A stretch of DNA of 5,402 bases from Candidatus Sabulitectum sp. (GCA_023136985.1 JAGLQD010000170.1:1-5402), one strand, 5' to 3'; counted from the stretch's first letter, positions 1 to 5,402 are shown. Numbers and translations: made by a program. The notes: generated from the sequence alone by a model not told the origin.

Positions 1-500
1 TCATCAAGAGCCATATAGTTTGCTGGAACACCTGGAACCTCTGCCGGTGACAGCTCACCCCACGGATACTGCCCGGCAATACTTCCAGTAAGTTCAAGAG
101 AAGCAGCGTACTCCCACTCGTTTCTTGTTGGAAGCCTCGCTCCCATAATAGATGCCGCAGCCTCTGCCTTTCCCGCACTGATATTCACCACAGGGCAATC
201 GGGAAATTCGTAAAAATAGCTGTCCATCCCGGGAAAACCCGGGTCAGCCGGGTGCGAAAGCCCGGACCGGTCTGCAAGATACCTGTAAAGCCTGTTGTTA
301 ACCTCTGTCTTCTGCAACTGGAAAGACTGCACTTCAACAGTTTCACCTCTTGAGTTTACAAAAGACCCTCCGGGTATACTGATGAATACCGTGTCCTCCG
401 CCTGAACAGCCATTGCTGATGGAACTGTTACCGGTTGCTCCTTACAAGCCAAGATCACGAGAGAAAACAGAATCGGGACAAACTTCAGGTATCTATTCAT
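1..500 (-). CDS. Lipoprotein with FGE-sulfatase (SUMF1-type) domain, C-terminus cut by window edge
   Basis: The first 166 residues are visible; the frame is open to the left edge. Residues 1-19 form a lipoprotein signal: basic start (MNRYLK), hydrophobic core, and lipobox LVILAC with Cys19 as the lipidation site, so the mature protein should be membrane-anchored outside the cytoplasm. From about residue 36 it reads as an FGE-sulfatase domain: IPGGSF (42-47), the KTEVNNRLYRYL segment (64-75) matching the family's 'xxEVTNxxYxxF', PVVNIS (103-108), then the hallmark RLPTRNEWEYAA (122-133) and YPWGE (145-149). The family includes true formylglycine-generating enzymes and many non-catalytic relatives, among them the T9SS/gliding lipoproteins GldK/PorK and GldJ. 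The part carrying the catalytic cysteines lies outside the window, so activity cannot be judged. ATG at 500 abuts the upstream stop (TAA at 501-503), with AAGGA at 511-515 about 10 bases ahead, so it is probably translated together with the upstream gene. Domain call is firm; the exact role is unknown. Confidence 0.85.
   Translation of the reverse strand, partial: MNRYLKFVPILFSLVILACKEQPVTVPSAMAVQAEDTVFISIPGGSFVNSRGETVEVQSFQLQKTEVNNRLYRYLADRSGLSHPADPGFPGMDSYFYEFPDCPVVNISAGKAEAAASIMGARLPTRNEWEYAASLELTGSIAGQYPWGELSPAEVPGVPANYMALD
228..265. repeat. Two adjacent GC-rich inverted repeats inside the lipoprotein gene
   Basis: On the plus strand CCCGGG (228-233) and CCCGGG (238-243) flank AAAA, giving a perfect 6-bp stem with a 4-base loop. 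Four bases on, CCGGG (248-252) and CCCGG (261-265) form a 5-bp stem with an 8-base loop. Both fall within codons 80-91 of the lipoprotein, a glycine/proline-rich stretch (DPGFPG), which may be sufficient explanation. There is no T-tract suited to termination in the direction of transcription. Confidence 0.4.
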
Positions 501-731
501 TTACTTCTTTTCCTTCTTGTCTCCCGGTTTCAGGATGATAGCAACAGGAATGATAACACAGTATCCAAGGATGAGCATTATGGGAGAAACGGAGATGTGT
601 CCCGCTCTCAAAAGGAACCATCCTGCCGTTATGATAATCAGACCGGCAGCAAAAAGAATGTAGTTGATATTGCTGAAGGGTACAGTGTTCTGCTTCTGCC
701 CGCTGGACACAGGCTTCTTTTCTTTAGCCAT
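501..731 (-). CDS. Small two-helix inner-membrane protein, DUF3098-like
   Basis: This 76-residue protein has a lysine-rich N-terminus (residues 1-14), a first membrane segment at about 24-41, a short polar turn (RAGHIS, 42-47), a second membrane segment at about 50-67, and a very basic tail (KPGDKKEKK, 68-76). The charge pattern predicts both ends in the cytoplasm. The layout resembles the DUF3098 family of Bacteroidetes: a lysine/proline-rich leader, an F-x-x-x-N-Y-x-L opening to helix 1, a small periplasmic loop, then an S-P-I-x-L-I-L-G-Y helix. No function is known to me for that family, and the assignment is from memory of the pattern, not a search. The start at 731 is supported by GAAAGGA at 737-743, five bases upstream. 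The 51 bases separating it from folC are AT-rich and show no clear hairpin or promoter, so it probably sits on the same transcript. Its TAA stop directly precedes the next ATG, suggesting coupled translation. Confidence 0.75.
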   Translation of the reverse strand: MAKEKKPVSSGQKQNTVPFSNINYILFAAGLIIITAGWFLLRAGHISVSPIMLILGYCVIIPVAIILKPGDKKEKK

Positions 732-782
732 TTTATTCCTTTCTTCTTACAAAAAATGAGCTATTTCTAAGTCGTATACCTT

Positions 783-2015
783 CTAATCTAAACCATCTTC
801 TCTGGAATTGGGAAGTGTGTCAACCCAGCTGCGTGAAACAGATTGATTTATTGCCTCCCCCACCACAAAGAAAGAACCTGTAACAACCATTGCGGAACCA
901 TTTGCAATTTCCCGGCATCTGCCAACAGCATCCACAATCTTTTCTTTTATCTCTACCTGAAAACCCTCCTGTTTCATGTGCTCCGCAAGCTCCGTCGCTT
1001 CCAGTTTTCTTTCACTGTCAGGTGTGGTAACAACAACATGACCTGCAACCCCTTTAAGCAGTTCTACCATCTGCTTCCATGGTTTATCACTGAGAAATCC
1101 CACAACCATGGGAACAGATCCTCCCCAGGGTTTGATATGATCAACAAGAGCTTCCATTGACTGAGGGTTGTGCGCCACATCAAAGAGAACAGAAGGGTTG
1201 CCTTTTCTGTGATCCAGTCTCCCGGGCCACCTGAGTGAAACGCATGTTCTGTTGAAGGCATCCTCCACCTCCTGATCTGATCTGCCGAAAAGCTCCAGCG
1301 CTGCAGTGTAGGCAAGGGAACTGTTCTCCAGTTGATGTACTCCTGGCAGGGGACTCCTGTTGACTGAAATCGGGAAAACGCGCTTGAGATTCTCTCTGTC
1401 CACAACATCCATAACTATCTTTTCCACGCCTTCAGTCTGCGCAGCGGCTATCAGTACAGTATCAGGAGCGGCAATGGCAACCTTTTCTGCGGCTATCTTT
1501 TCTCTTGTATCACCCAGAATTCTGCTGTGCTCCACCCTGACTCCGGTAAAAACAGTTCCAACACCGTTGTATGTTTTCGTTGCGTCAAGCCTGCCGCCAA
1601 GCCCTGCCTCCGCTGCAAGCCACTCGACTCCCTTTGCCGCAAAATACCAGGCTGCCATGGCTGTTGTGATCTCGAAGAATGTGGCTGAGTGCTTTCTTAT
1701 GGTGTGCCTGTGATCGGTGATGAACTCTGCAACAGCATCTTCAGGGATCCAATTGTCGTTTACTGCAATTCTTTCTCTGTAATGAAGAAGGTGAGGAGAT
1801 GTTCCCCGCCCCCAGGAAAAACCCAGATTTCCAGCAATATCGGAAAGTATCGCAGCGGTACTTCCCTTTCCGTTTGTTCCAACTATGTGAACTGTTTTGA
1901 ATTTCTTTTCGGGATGGTCAAGGCTTTCCATGAGTGACAGCATTCTGTCAAGACCGTACTTCATTCCCATTCGCCGCCTGCTGAACAGCCACTTCTCTGC
2001 CTCTCTGTAATTCAC
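783..2015 (-). CDS. folC: Folylpolyglutamate synthase / dihydrofolate synthase
   Basis: This cytoplasmic Mur-ligase-family enzyme adds L-glutamate to (dihydro)pteroate or tetrahydrofolate using ATP. The 410 residues are near the usual 410-430. The ATPase domain shows the P-loop GTNGKGST (46-53), TSPHL (72-76) with RERI (80-83), FFEITTAMA (113-121), EAGLGGRLDAT (136-146), EH-x3-LGDTREKIAAEK (162-178) with metal ligand His163, and Lys178 at the position of the carbamylated lysine. The C-terminal domain shows LPGVHQLEN (223-231), RWPGRL (262-267), FDVAHNP (278-284), FLSDKPW (307-313) and VVTGSFFVVGE (377-387). The site usually reading N-x-G-x-D-H is T-G-V-R-V-E-H here (157-163), so Asp is replaced by Glu. 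The start is GTG at 2015, with GGAAAGG at 2024-2030 eight bases upstream; GTGA forms a 4-base overlap with the preceding stop. The N-terminus MNYREAEKWL fits the family well. Whether it has both activities or only the polyglutamylating one cannot be told. Confidence 0.96.
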   Translation of the reverse strand: MNYREAEKWLFSRRRMGMKYGLDRMLSLMESLDHPEKKFKTVHIVGTNGKGSTAAILSDIAGNLGFSWGRGTSPHLLHYRERIAVNDNWIPEDAVAEFITDHRHTIRKHSATFFEITTAMAAWYFAAKGVEWLAAEAGLGGRLDATKTYNGVGTVFTGVRVEHSRILGDTREKIAAEKVAIAAPDTVLIAAAQTEGVEKIVMDVVDRENLKRVFPISVNRSPLPGVHQLENSSLAYTAALELFGRSDQEVEDAFNRTCVSLRWPGRLDHRKGNPSVLFDVAHNPQSMEALVDHIKPWGGSVPMVVGFLSDKPWKQMVELLKGVAGHVVVTTPDSERKLEATELAEHMKQEGFQVEIKEKIVDAVGRCREIANGSAMVVTGSFFVVGEAINQSVSRSWVDTLPNSREDGLD

Positions 2016-3229
2016 CCGGACAACCTTTCCAGTAGTCGAACAATGGATCTTTCCTGCTTTCGACGAACCGTATCCTGGGCGGAAAGAACCTCATCATGGC
2101 ATACGGAATCTCCACTCTCTACGGCATTGGTTATCAGTGCCATTGCAAGAACTCTGCACCCCATGGACCGAAGTGCCATGGCTTCCTGGGCAGTTGACAT
2201 TGAAACGGCGGATGCTCCGCTTCTGCTAATAAGAGCAACCTCAGCAGCTGTTTCGTATGCCGGCCCGGAAACACAGGCGAAAACGCCCTTGTGATAACTG
2301 TCAACACACTCACAGGCGATGTTCTGCAAGGAAGGTGAATAGACATTGCCGCCGGTGAAGTGTTCCGGGGAATCAGGCACGCAACCTGAAAAATTGATGT
2401 GATCTGTAAAGATCATTGCGTCACCTACCTTATAGGCAGGATCAACGGCTCCCGCAGAACTGGTAAGAACCCATGTCCCAACTCCAATAGCAGCCAGAGC
2501 AGCAGGCAGAAGGGTTACTTCCCTGCCGGAATAGCCCTGATAATGATGTCTTCTGCCCATGACAAAAATGATTCTACCGTCTGCGCTGGTTCGCACCATG
2601 TGCCCGTGACCCTGAACAGCCTCACCCTCCATGGCTGGAATATCAGAGAAAGGTATTGTCTGTCCGTTGCCGAAAGGCTCTGTTGCCCAGCCCAGTCCGG
2701 AACCAAGGATCACTCCTATACGGGGAACAGTTTTAAGACGGTTGCAAAGATAGAGCGATGTATCAAGGGTGTGCGGAAGCAATTCAAGCGATCTTTCCAG
2801 AAATACTCCTGTTGCTCCTTCTCCATAAAAATCCGGCAGAGAACGAACAGCAGTGAAGTTAAGACTCTTATAAAACCTGCGGGCAGCTTCATTCTCCTCT
2901 CTAACTTCAAGAACAACCTTTTCCGCTTCCATGTGCCGTCCCCAGTAAACGGCTGAACCAAGAAGCTCTGCTGCTATACCAAGACGCCTGTATTCAGGAT
3001 GGACGCAGAGACTGATGATATGCAGAACTCCAGGCTCAGAAAATGTAGCAGAGATGTAACCAACAGCAATATCTTCTGCAAAGCACCCAACTGTGTAAAG
3101 AACAGGATCTCTTTCCAAAAGAGCCTGTATCTCTGCCATATCCCAGGGCTGAGGGAAACAGAGTTTTTCCAGTTCAAACAACTGGCCAGCCTGGCTCGGG
3201 TCAGGGCGATAATATTCATAAGTTTTCAT
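2012..3229 (-). CDS. rimI: Fusion of RimI-type N-acetyltransferase and purine nucleoside phosphorylase
   Basis: One uninterrupted 405-residue frame carries two enzymes. Residues 1-148 are a GNAT acetyltransferase of the RimI type: acetyl-CoA loop RRLGIA (81-86), LEVREENEAARRFY (107-120) with Glu108 and Tyr120 at the spacing of the RimI catalytic pair, and SLNF (122-125). RimI acetylates the N-terminal alanine of ribosomal protein S18 in enterobacteria. Residues 155-405 are a trimeric-type purine nucleoside phosphorylase (PunA/PNP-II): ILGSGLG (174-180), GHGH (207-210), GRRHHYQGYS (225-234), SSAGAVDPAYKVGD (257-270), DHINFSG (276-282), SGPAYETAAE (321-330), MST (344-346), LITN (365-368) and HDEVL (378-382). 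Asn368 at the purine-recognition position favours inosine/guanosine over methylthioadenosine. Normal PNPs are about 270 residues; this half is about 255, with a reduced loop at 283-314. The ATG overlaps the tsaB stop (ATGA), and AGAGGA lies 10 bases upstream. Next to tsaB is the usual place for rimI; the phosphorylase is the novelty. Domain calls are firm; that both halves are active is inference. Confidence 0.92.
   Translation of the reverse strand: MKTYEYYRPDPSQAGQLFELEKLCFPQPWDMAEIQALLERDPVLYTVGCFAEDIAVGYISATFSEPGVLHIISLCVHPEYRRLGIAAELLGSAVYWGRHMEAEKVVLEVREENEAARRFYKSLNFTAVRSLPDFYGEGATGVFLERSLELLPHTLDTSLYLCNRLKTVPRIGVILGSGLGWATEPFGNGQTIPFSDIPAMEGEAVQGHGHMVRTSADGRIIFVMGRRHHYQGYSGREVTLLPAALAAIGVGTWVLTSSAGAVDPAYKVGDAMIFTDHINFSGCVPDSPEHFTGGNVYSPSLQNIACECVDSYHKGVFACVSGPAYETAAEVALISRSGASAVSMSTAQEAMALRSMGCRVLAMALITNAVESGDSVCHDEVLSAQDTVRRKQERSIVRLLERLSG
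2024..2030 (-). promoter_or_regulatory. Ribosome-binding site for the GTG start of folC
   Basis: GGAAAGG on the minus strand lies eight bases before GTG (2015-2013), inside the last codons of the fused acetyltransferase-phosphorylase gene. It supports GTG initiation at the GTGA overlap. Confidence 0.6.
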
Positions 3230-3882
3230 TCCGGGGAAATCCTCTGGTTAAACTTTCGCAGGTACAGTGGTTCTATATCTCTGTCAAAACCGTCTCTCTC
3301 TGCAAGAGCACAAGCGCAGAAAGCAGCAAATGACGATCTCGGCAGATCCATCACCGGATGTACCCACCTGAGACCCGGGGAAGAAATCTCGCTTCTTCCG
3401 GAACCTGCAGCAGAAAAGATCCTCTTTGACAAAAGTTCCTCAAGAACCTGTGACGAATAAAGAGATTGTGGAAGTATCTCTTGCGATAATGGATCCGGAG
3501 AACTGAAAGCACCTGCGAAAACCTCACCGTTCCTTGCTCTGACAGAAGCAAAAACAGGACCTTCAGGGAGAGCTGCTGCAATGATTCTGAGTGTTGATAC
3601 CCCTTTCACCGGAACTTCCCAGCCCGATGCAAGACCCAGAACGGTGGCAAGCCCTATTCGGAGCCCTGTGTATGAACCAGGTCCCAGGGAAACCCCGATT
3701 CCTGATAGATCACAGCCGGATACACCTGAATCTTTCAGAGCCTTCTTTACTGCTGGGAGAATCTTCTCCGAGTGAAACCCGGTTACCGGCAGTATTGACT
3801 CTGTGAGCAGCAAACCATCCTTCAGAAGTGCAACACTCCCTACAGACGAAGTAGTATCAATACCCAGCCATATTCCACTCAA
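3226..3882 (-). CDS. tsaB: tRNA threonylcarbamoyladenosine biosynthesis protein TsaB (TTG start)
   Basis: TsaB is the ASKHA-fold partner that dimerises with TsaD and, with TsaE, transfers threonylcarbamoyl to A37 of ANN-reading tRNAs in the cytoplasm. Numbering from the chosen start, the family opening GIDTTSS lies at 7-13, a conserved-type H-S-E at 37-39, the hallmark SLGPGSYTGLRIGLA at 65-79, and PVKGVSTL at 91-98. At 218 residues it is a normal bacterial length (about 220-230). I chose TTG at 3880-3882 because AGGAG (3891-3895) lies eight bases upstream and the protein then begins three residues before the first beta strand. The longer alternative, ATG at 3915 (229 residues), lacks any ribosome-binding site and adds eleven residues unlike the family. 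With the TTG start it overlaps the end of tsaE by 26 bases; its own TGA overlaps the next ATG by four. tsaD and tsaC are not in the window. Confidence 0.93.
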   Translation of the reverse strand: MSGIWLGIDTTSSVGSVALLKDGLLLTESILPVTGFHSEKILPAVKKALKDSGVSGCDLSGIGVSLGPGSYTGLRIGLATVLGLASGWEVPVKGVSTLRIIAAALPEGPVFASVRARNGEVFAGAFSSPDPLSQEILPQSLYSSQVLEELLSKRIFSAAGSGRSEISSPGLRWVHPVMDLPRSSFAAFCACALAERDGFDRDIEPLYLRKFNQRISPE

Positions 3883-4294
3883 CTTGCACTCTCCTGCTAT
3901 TTGGCGAATCACCATTGGAGATAGAGATTGTACAACCCCTTCTCTCCTTGAAATCTTCCATTCGCTCCGGCCATTCCACCAGCACTACAGCACTGGATTC
4001 CAGAACATCTTCAAATCCAAGCATCAGCATTTCTTCTCTGGAGCCTTGAAGCCTGTAAAGATCCATGTGGTGAACCTCCAGCCCAGACTCTACAATACTA
4101 TACACAGAATCCATAATAAAGGTTGGGCTGGGAATAGCGCCTGTAACTCCAAGAGAACGGATGAATGCTCTGGCAAAAGTTGATTTCCCGGCGCCCAGCA
4201 GACCGGAAAGAAAGAACCTGTCACCTGGCTGCACATCCGCTGCAAGTTTCCTGGCCAGGTCTTCAAGTCCAGCAACATCCAGTTCTTCCATCAT
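3857..4294 (-). CDS. tsaE: tRNA threonylcarbamoyladenosine biosynthesis ATPase TsaE
   Basis: TsaE is the small P-loop ATPase that drives turnover of the TsaB-TsaD complex in t6A37 synthesis. The 145 residues match the family length (about 140-160). Visible motifs are the Walker A loop GLLGAGKST (31-39), SPTF (56-59), HMDLYRL (76-82) with Asp78, LGFEDVL (92-98) and VEWPER (106-111) with Glu107; Asp78 and Glu107 correspond to the functional acidic residues of E. coli YjeE. The Walker loop in the family usually reads G-(D/E)-L-G-A-G-K-(T/S)-T; here the acidic residue is Leu32. Two ATG codons follow one another (4294 and 4291). The first overlaps the upstream stop as ATGA; a purine-rich AGAGG touches it directly and would be three bases from the second, so either start is possible. 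It follows the PorX-like gene, an order I recall from Bacteroidetes. Confidence 0.94.
   Translation of the reverse strand: MMEELDVAGLEDLARKLAADVQPGDRFFLSGLLGAGKSTFARAFIRSLGVTGAIPSPTFIMDSVYSIVESGLEVHHMDLYRLQGSREEMLMLGFEDVLESSAVVLVEWPERMEDFKERRGCTISISNGDSPNSRRVQVEWNMAGY
3891..3895 (-). promoter_or_regulatory. Ribosome-binding site deciding the tsaB start
   Basis: AGGAG on the minus strand, eight bases before the TTG at 3882-3880. It lies inside the tsaE coding region. No comparable site precedes the upstream in-frame ATG at 3915, whose leader reads CTCTATCTCCA. Confidence 0.6.
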
Positions 4295-5402
4295 CCTCTG
4301 TACTTCTTCGGTCTAAGAACCTCACAAGGCACAAGCGTTTCCTCCAGTGATACTCCTCCATGCTGAAAAGAGCCTTTGAACTTGTACATATCTTCCCTGT
4401 TAAAGCCGCTCTGCATCAAAAGGTAGTCTTCTCTTGCAAAGAGGTAAGTCTTTCTCGGATTGTCATCCGGAAGGCCCCAGTCGGCTGGATTATTCACCAC
4501 AATGGAATGCTTGGGATCTGCCGAAAGAGAATGTCCGAACCTGTACCGGACACTGTGAGAAATTCCCCTTGCACCGCGGATGGTGGTGATTCTGTTTGCC
4601 TGAGTGGAACCGTGGTCGCTTGTAACAATAATAGTAGCCCCGCGGACACTGAGAGTTTTTATCATATCGAAAAGGAAGGAGTGTTCAAACCACCCCTGCG
4701 CCAGTCTTCTGAAAGCAGGTACATCCGGCGCGATGTCTCTGATGAGATCCAGTTCAGATCTTCCATGAGTGAGATGATCTATGAAATTCACAACAATAGC
4801 CATAAAGCCGTCTTTTAAAAAATGAGAAAGACCGCGCTTTACATTCTCGCCTTCCTGACGGTTGGAGACCTTTGTGTATACTGCATTCTTCCCTGTTCTC
4901 CATCCAAGCCTACCCACCGCGTCATTGAGCAGCAGTTGTTCATAGGAATTCAGACCCGGACAACCATATTCTTCAATCCAGCGGGTTCTGTAAAACCTCC
5001 AGATATCTCTTGGCACCAGCCCGCTGAAAATCGAATTTCTGCTGTATGGAGTTGCGGAGGGAAGGCCTGCAACCATGAAGCCGGGCTCTCTGTGATACCA
5101 GTTTTCAATGAATTTTGCCATAAGAAGCCATTGATCATGCCTCATACAGTCGACAACAAGAAAAACTACTTCACCAGTCCCTTTAAGAAGCTCAGGAATA
5201 ACTTTTCTTTCTAGAACATTGTGAGCCATAAGGGGGGCGGATTCCGGTGATGCCAGCCAGTTCGGGTAGCTTTCTTCAATGAATCGTGAGAACCCAAGCT
5301 CAACCTGATCCAACCCTCCTCCCTGGATACCTTGAAGTTTTTGATCGAGTATTCCACCAAGGCTGGTGTCCTTTTCCATCCATGAGTGATAGAGGTGAGT
5401 CC
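4291..5402 (-). CDS. porX: PorX-like PglZ-domain phosphodiesterase, N-terminus cut by window edge
   Basis: The frame is open to the right edge, so the Met at 5379 is probably internal: the codons upstream encode THLYHSW with no stop, and no start signal is seen. Residues below count from that Met. Seen are FSRFIEESYPNWL (30-42), LVVDCMRHDQW (74-84), SATPYSRNSIFSGL (108-121), NFIDHLTHGRSE (198-209), VTSDHGST (252-259), YLFAREDYL (312-320) and FQHGGVSLEETLVP (338-351). This matches the C-terminal PglZ domain of PorX, an alkaline-phosphatase-fold protein. The likely zinc site is Asp77, nucleophile Thr110, Asp201, His205, Asp255, His256 and His340, all present, so it should be active. In Bacteroidetes PorX the domain follows a response-regulator receiver, hydrolyses cyclic and linear oligonucleotides, and controls type IX secretion with PorY. 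A receiver domain is expected just outside the window. The TGA overlaps the tsaE ATG by four bases. Domain call is firm; orthology to PorX rather than another PglZ protein is likely but unproven. Confidence 0.85.
   Translation of the reverse strand, partial: THLYHSWMEKDTSLGGILDQKLQGIQGGGLDQVELGFSRFIEESYPNWLASPESAPLMAHNVLERKVIPELLKGTGEVVFLVVDCMRHDQWLLMAKFIENWYHREPGFMVAGLPSATPYSRNSIFSGLVPRDIWRFYRTRWIEEYGCPGLNSYEQLLLNDAVGRLGWRTGKNAVYTKVSNRQEGENVKRGLSHFLKDGFMAIVVNFIDHLTHGRSELDLIRDIAPDVPAFRRLAQGWFEHSFLFDMIKTLSVRGATIIVTSDHGSTQANRITTIRGARGISHSVRYRFGHSLSADPKHSIVVNNPADWGLPDDNPRKTYLFAREDYLLMQSGFNREDMYKFKGSFQHGGVSLEETLVPCEVLRPKKYRG

Noticed and set aside
435..770. 111-codon plus-strand frame spanning the small membrane protein
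   Set aside because: The minus strand here has a good ribosome-binding site, a two-helix protein and an abutting downstream gene; the plus frame is low-complexity and unrecognised.
732..782. Possible promoter or terminator in the only intergenic gap
   Set aside because: The 51 bases are AT-rich and hold a ribosome-binding site, but I see no paired -35/-10, no TAnnTTTG box and no stable hairpin followed by a T-run.
867..881. 15-base repeat (AAAGAAAGAACCTGT) also at 4207-4221
   Set aside because: The two copies fall in folC and tsaE in different reading frames, each encoding conserved residues (TGSFF and DRFFL), so coincidence is the likely explanation.
1079..2638. Recurring CCATGG palindromes
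   Set aside because: Irregularly spaced and each explained by ordinary codons; no periodicity or flanking conservation.
2399..2956. 185-codon open frame on the plus strand
   Set aside because: It lies antisense to the acetyltransferase-phosphorylase gene, its translation shows no recognisable domain, and the minus strand has clear family motifs throughout.
2999..3460. 153-codon open frame on the plus strand
   Set aside because: Antisense across rimI and tsaB with no motif of its own; an opposite-strand shadow.
4360..5214. Two plus-strand open frames (152 and 130 codons)
   Set aside because: Both are antisense to the PglZ domain, whose catalytic residues are all accounted for on the minus strand.
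4291..5402. BREX-type PglZ defence phosphatase
   Set aside because: The motif order and the C-terminal FAREDY...FQHGGVSLEE pattern match PorX, and no other BREX gene is present.

Overview
All seven genes in this window lie on the minus strand, so the order of transcription runs from high to low coordinates. They are packed like a single operon: porX-like phosphodiesterase (cut by the right edge) > tsaE > tsaB > rimI fused to a purine nucleoside phosphorylase > folC > small two-helix membrane protein > lipoprotein with a formylglycine-generating-enzyme (FGE) type domain (cut by the left edge). Three junctions are 4-base start/stop overlaps (ATGA, ATGA, GTGA), tsaE and tsaB overlap by about 26 bases, and the last two genes abut exactly. 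The only real gap is 51 bases (732-782). No RNA gene, CRISPR array, insertion sequence or convincing terminator was seen, and no stretch over 300 bases lacks a gene.

The window suggests a Gram-negative bacterium of the Fibrobacteres-Chlorobi-Bacteroidetes (FCB) supergroup or a nearby uncultured lineage. The reasons are a PglZ-domain protein of the PorX type directly upstream of tsaE (a neighbourhood I associate with Bacteroidetes), a DUF3098-like small membrane protein, and an FGE-domain lipoprotein. Base composition looks close to half GC, higher than many Bacteroidetes. The exact phylum is inference.

Functionally, tsaE and tsaB supply two parts of the machinery that makes the t6A37 modification of ANN-decoding tRNAs. 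RimI acetylates the N-terminus of ribosomal protein S18 in well-studied bacteria and often neighbours tsaB. FolC makes and polyglutamylates folates. The PorX-like protein is predicted to be a zinc phosphodiesterase linked in Bacteroidetes to type IX secretion (T9SS), and FGE-fold lipoproteins (GldK/PorK, GldJ) are T9SS/gliding parts, so the two ends of this operon may share that theme.

The most unusual item is the single reading frame joining a complete RimI-type acetyltransferase to a nearly complete trimeric-type purine nucleoside phosphorylase. The phosphorylase half keeps its phosphate- and purine-binding residues but has a shortened mid-domain loop.
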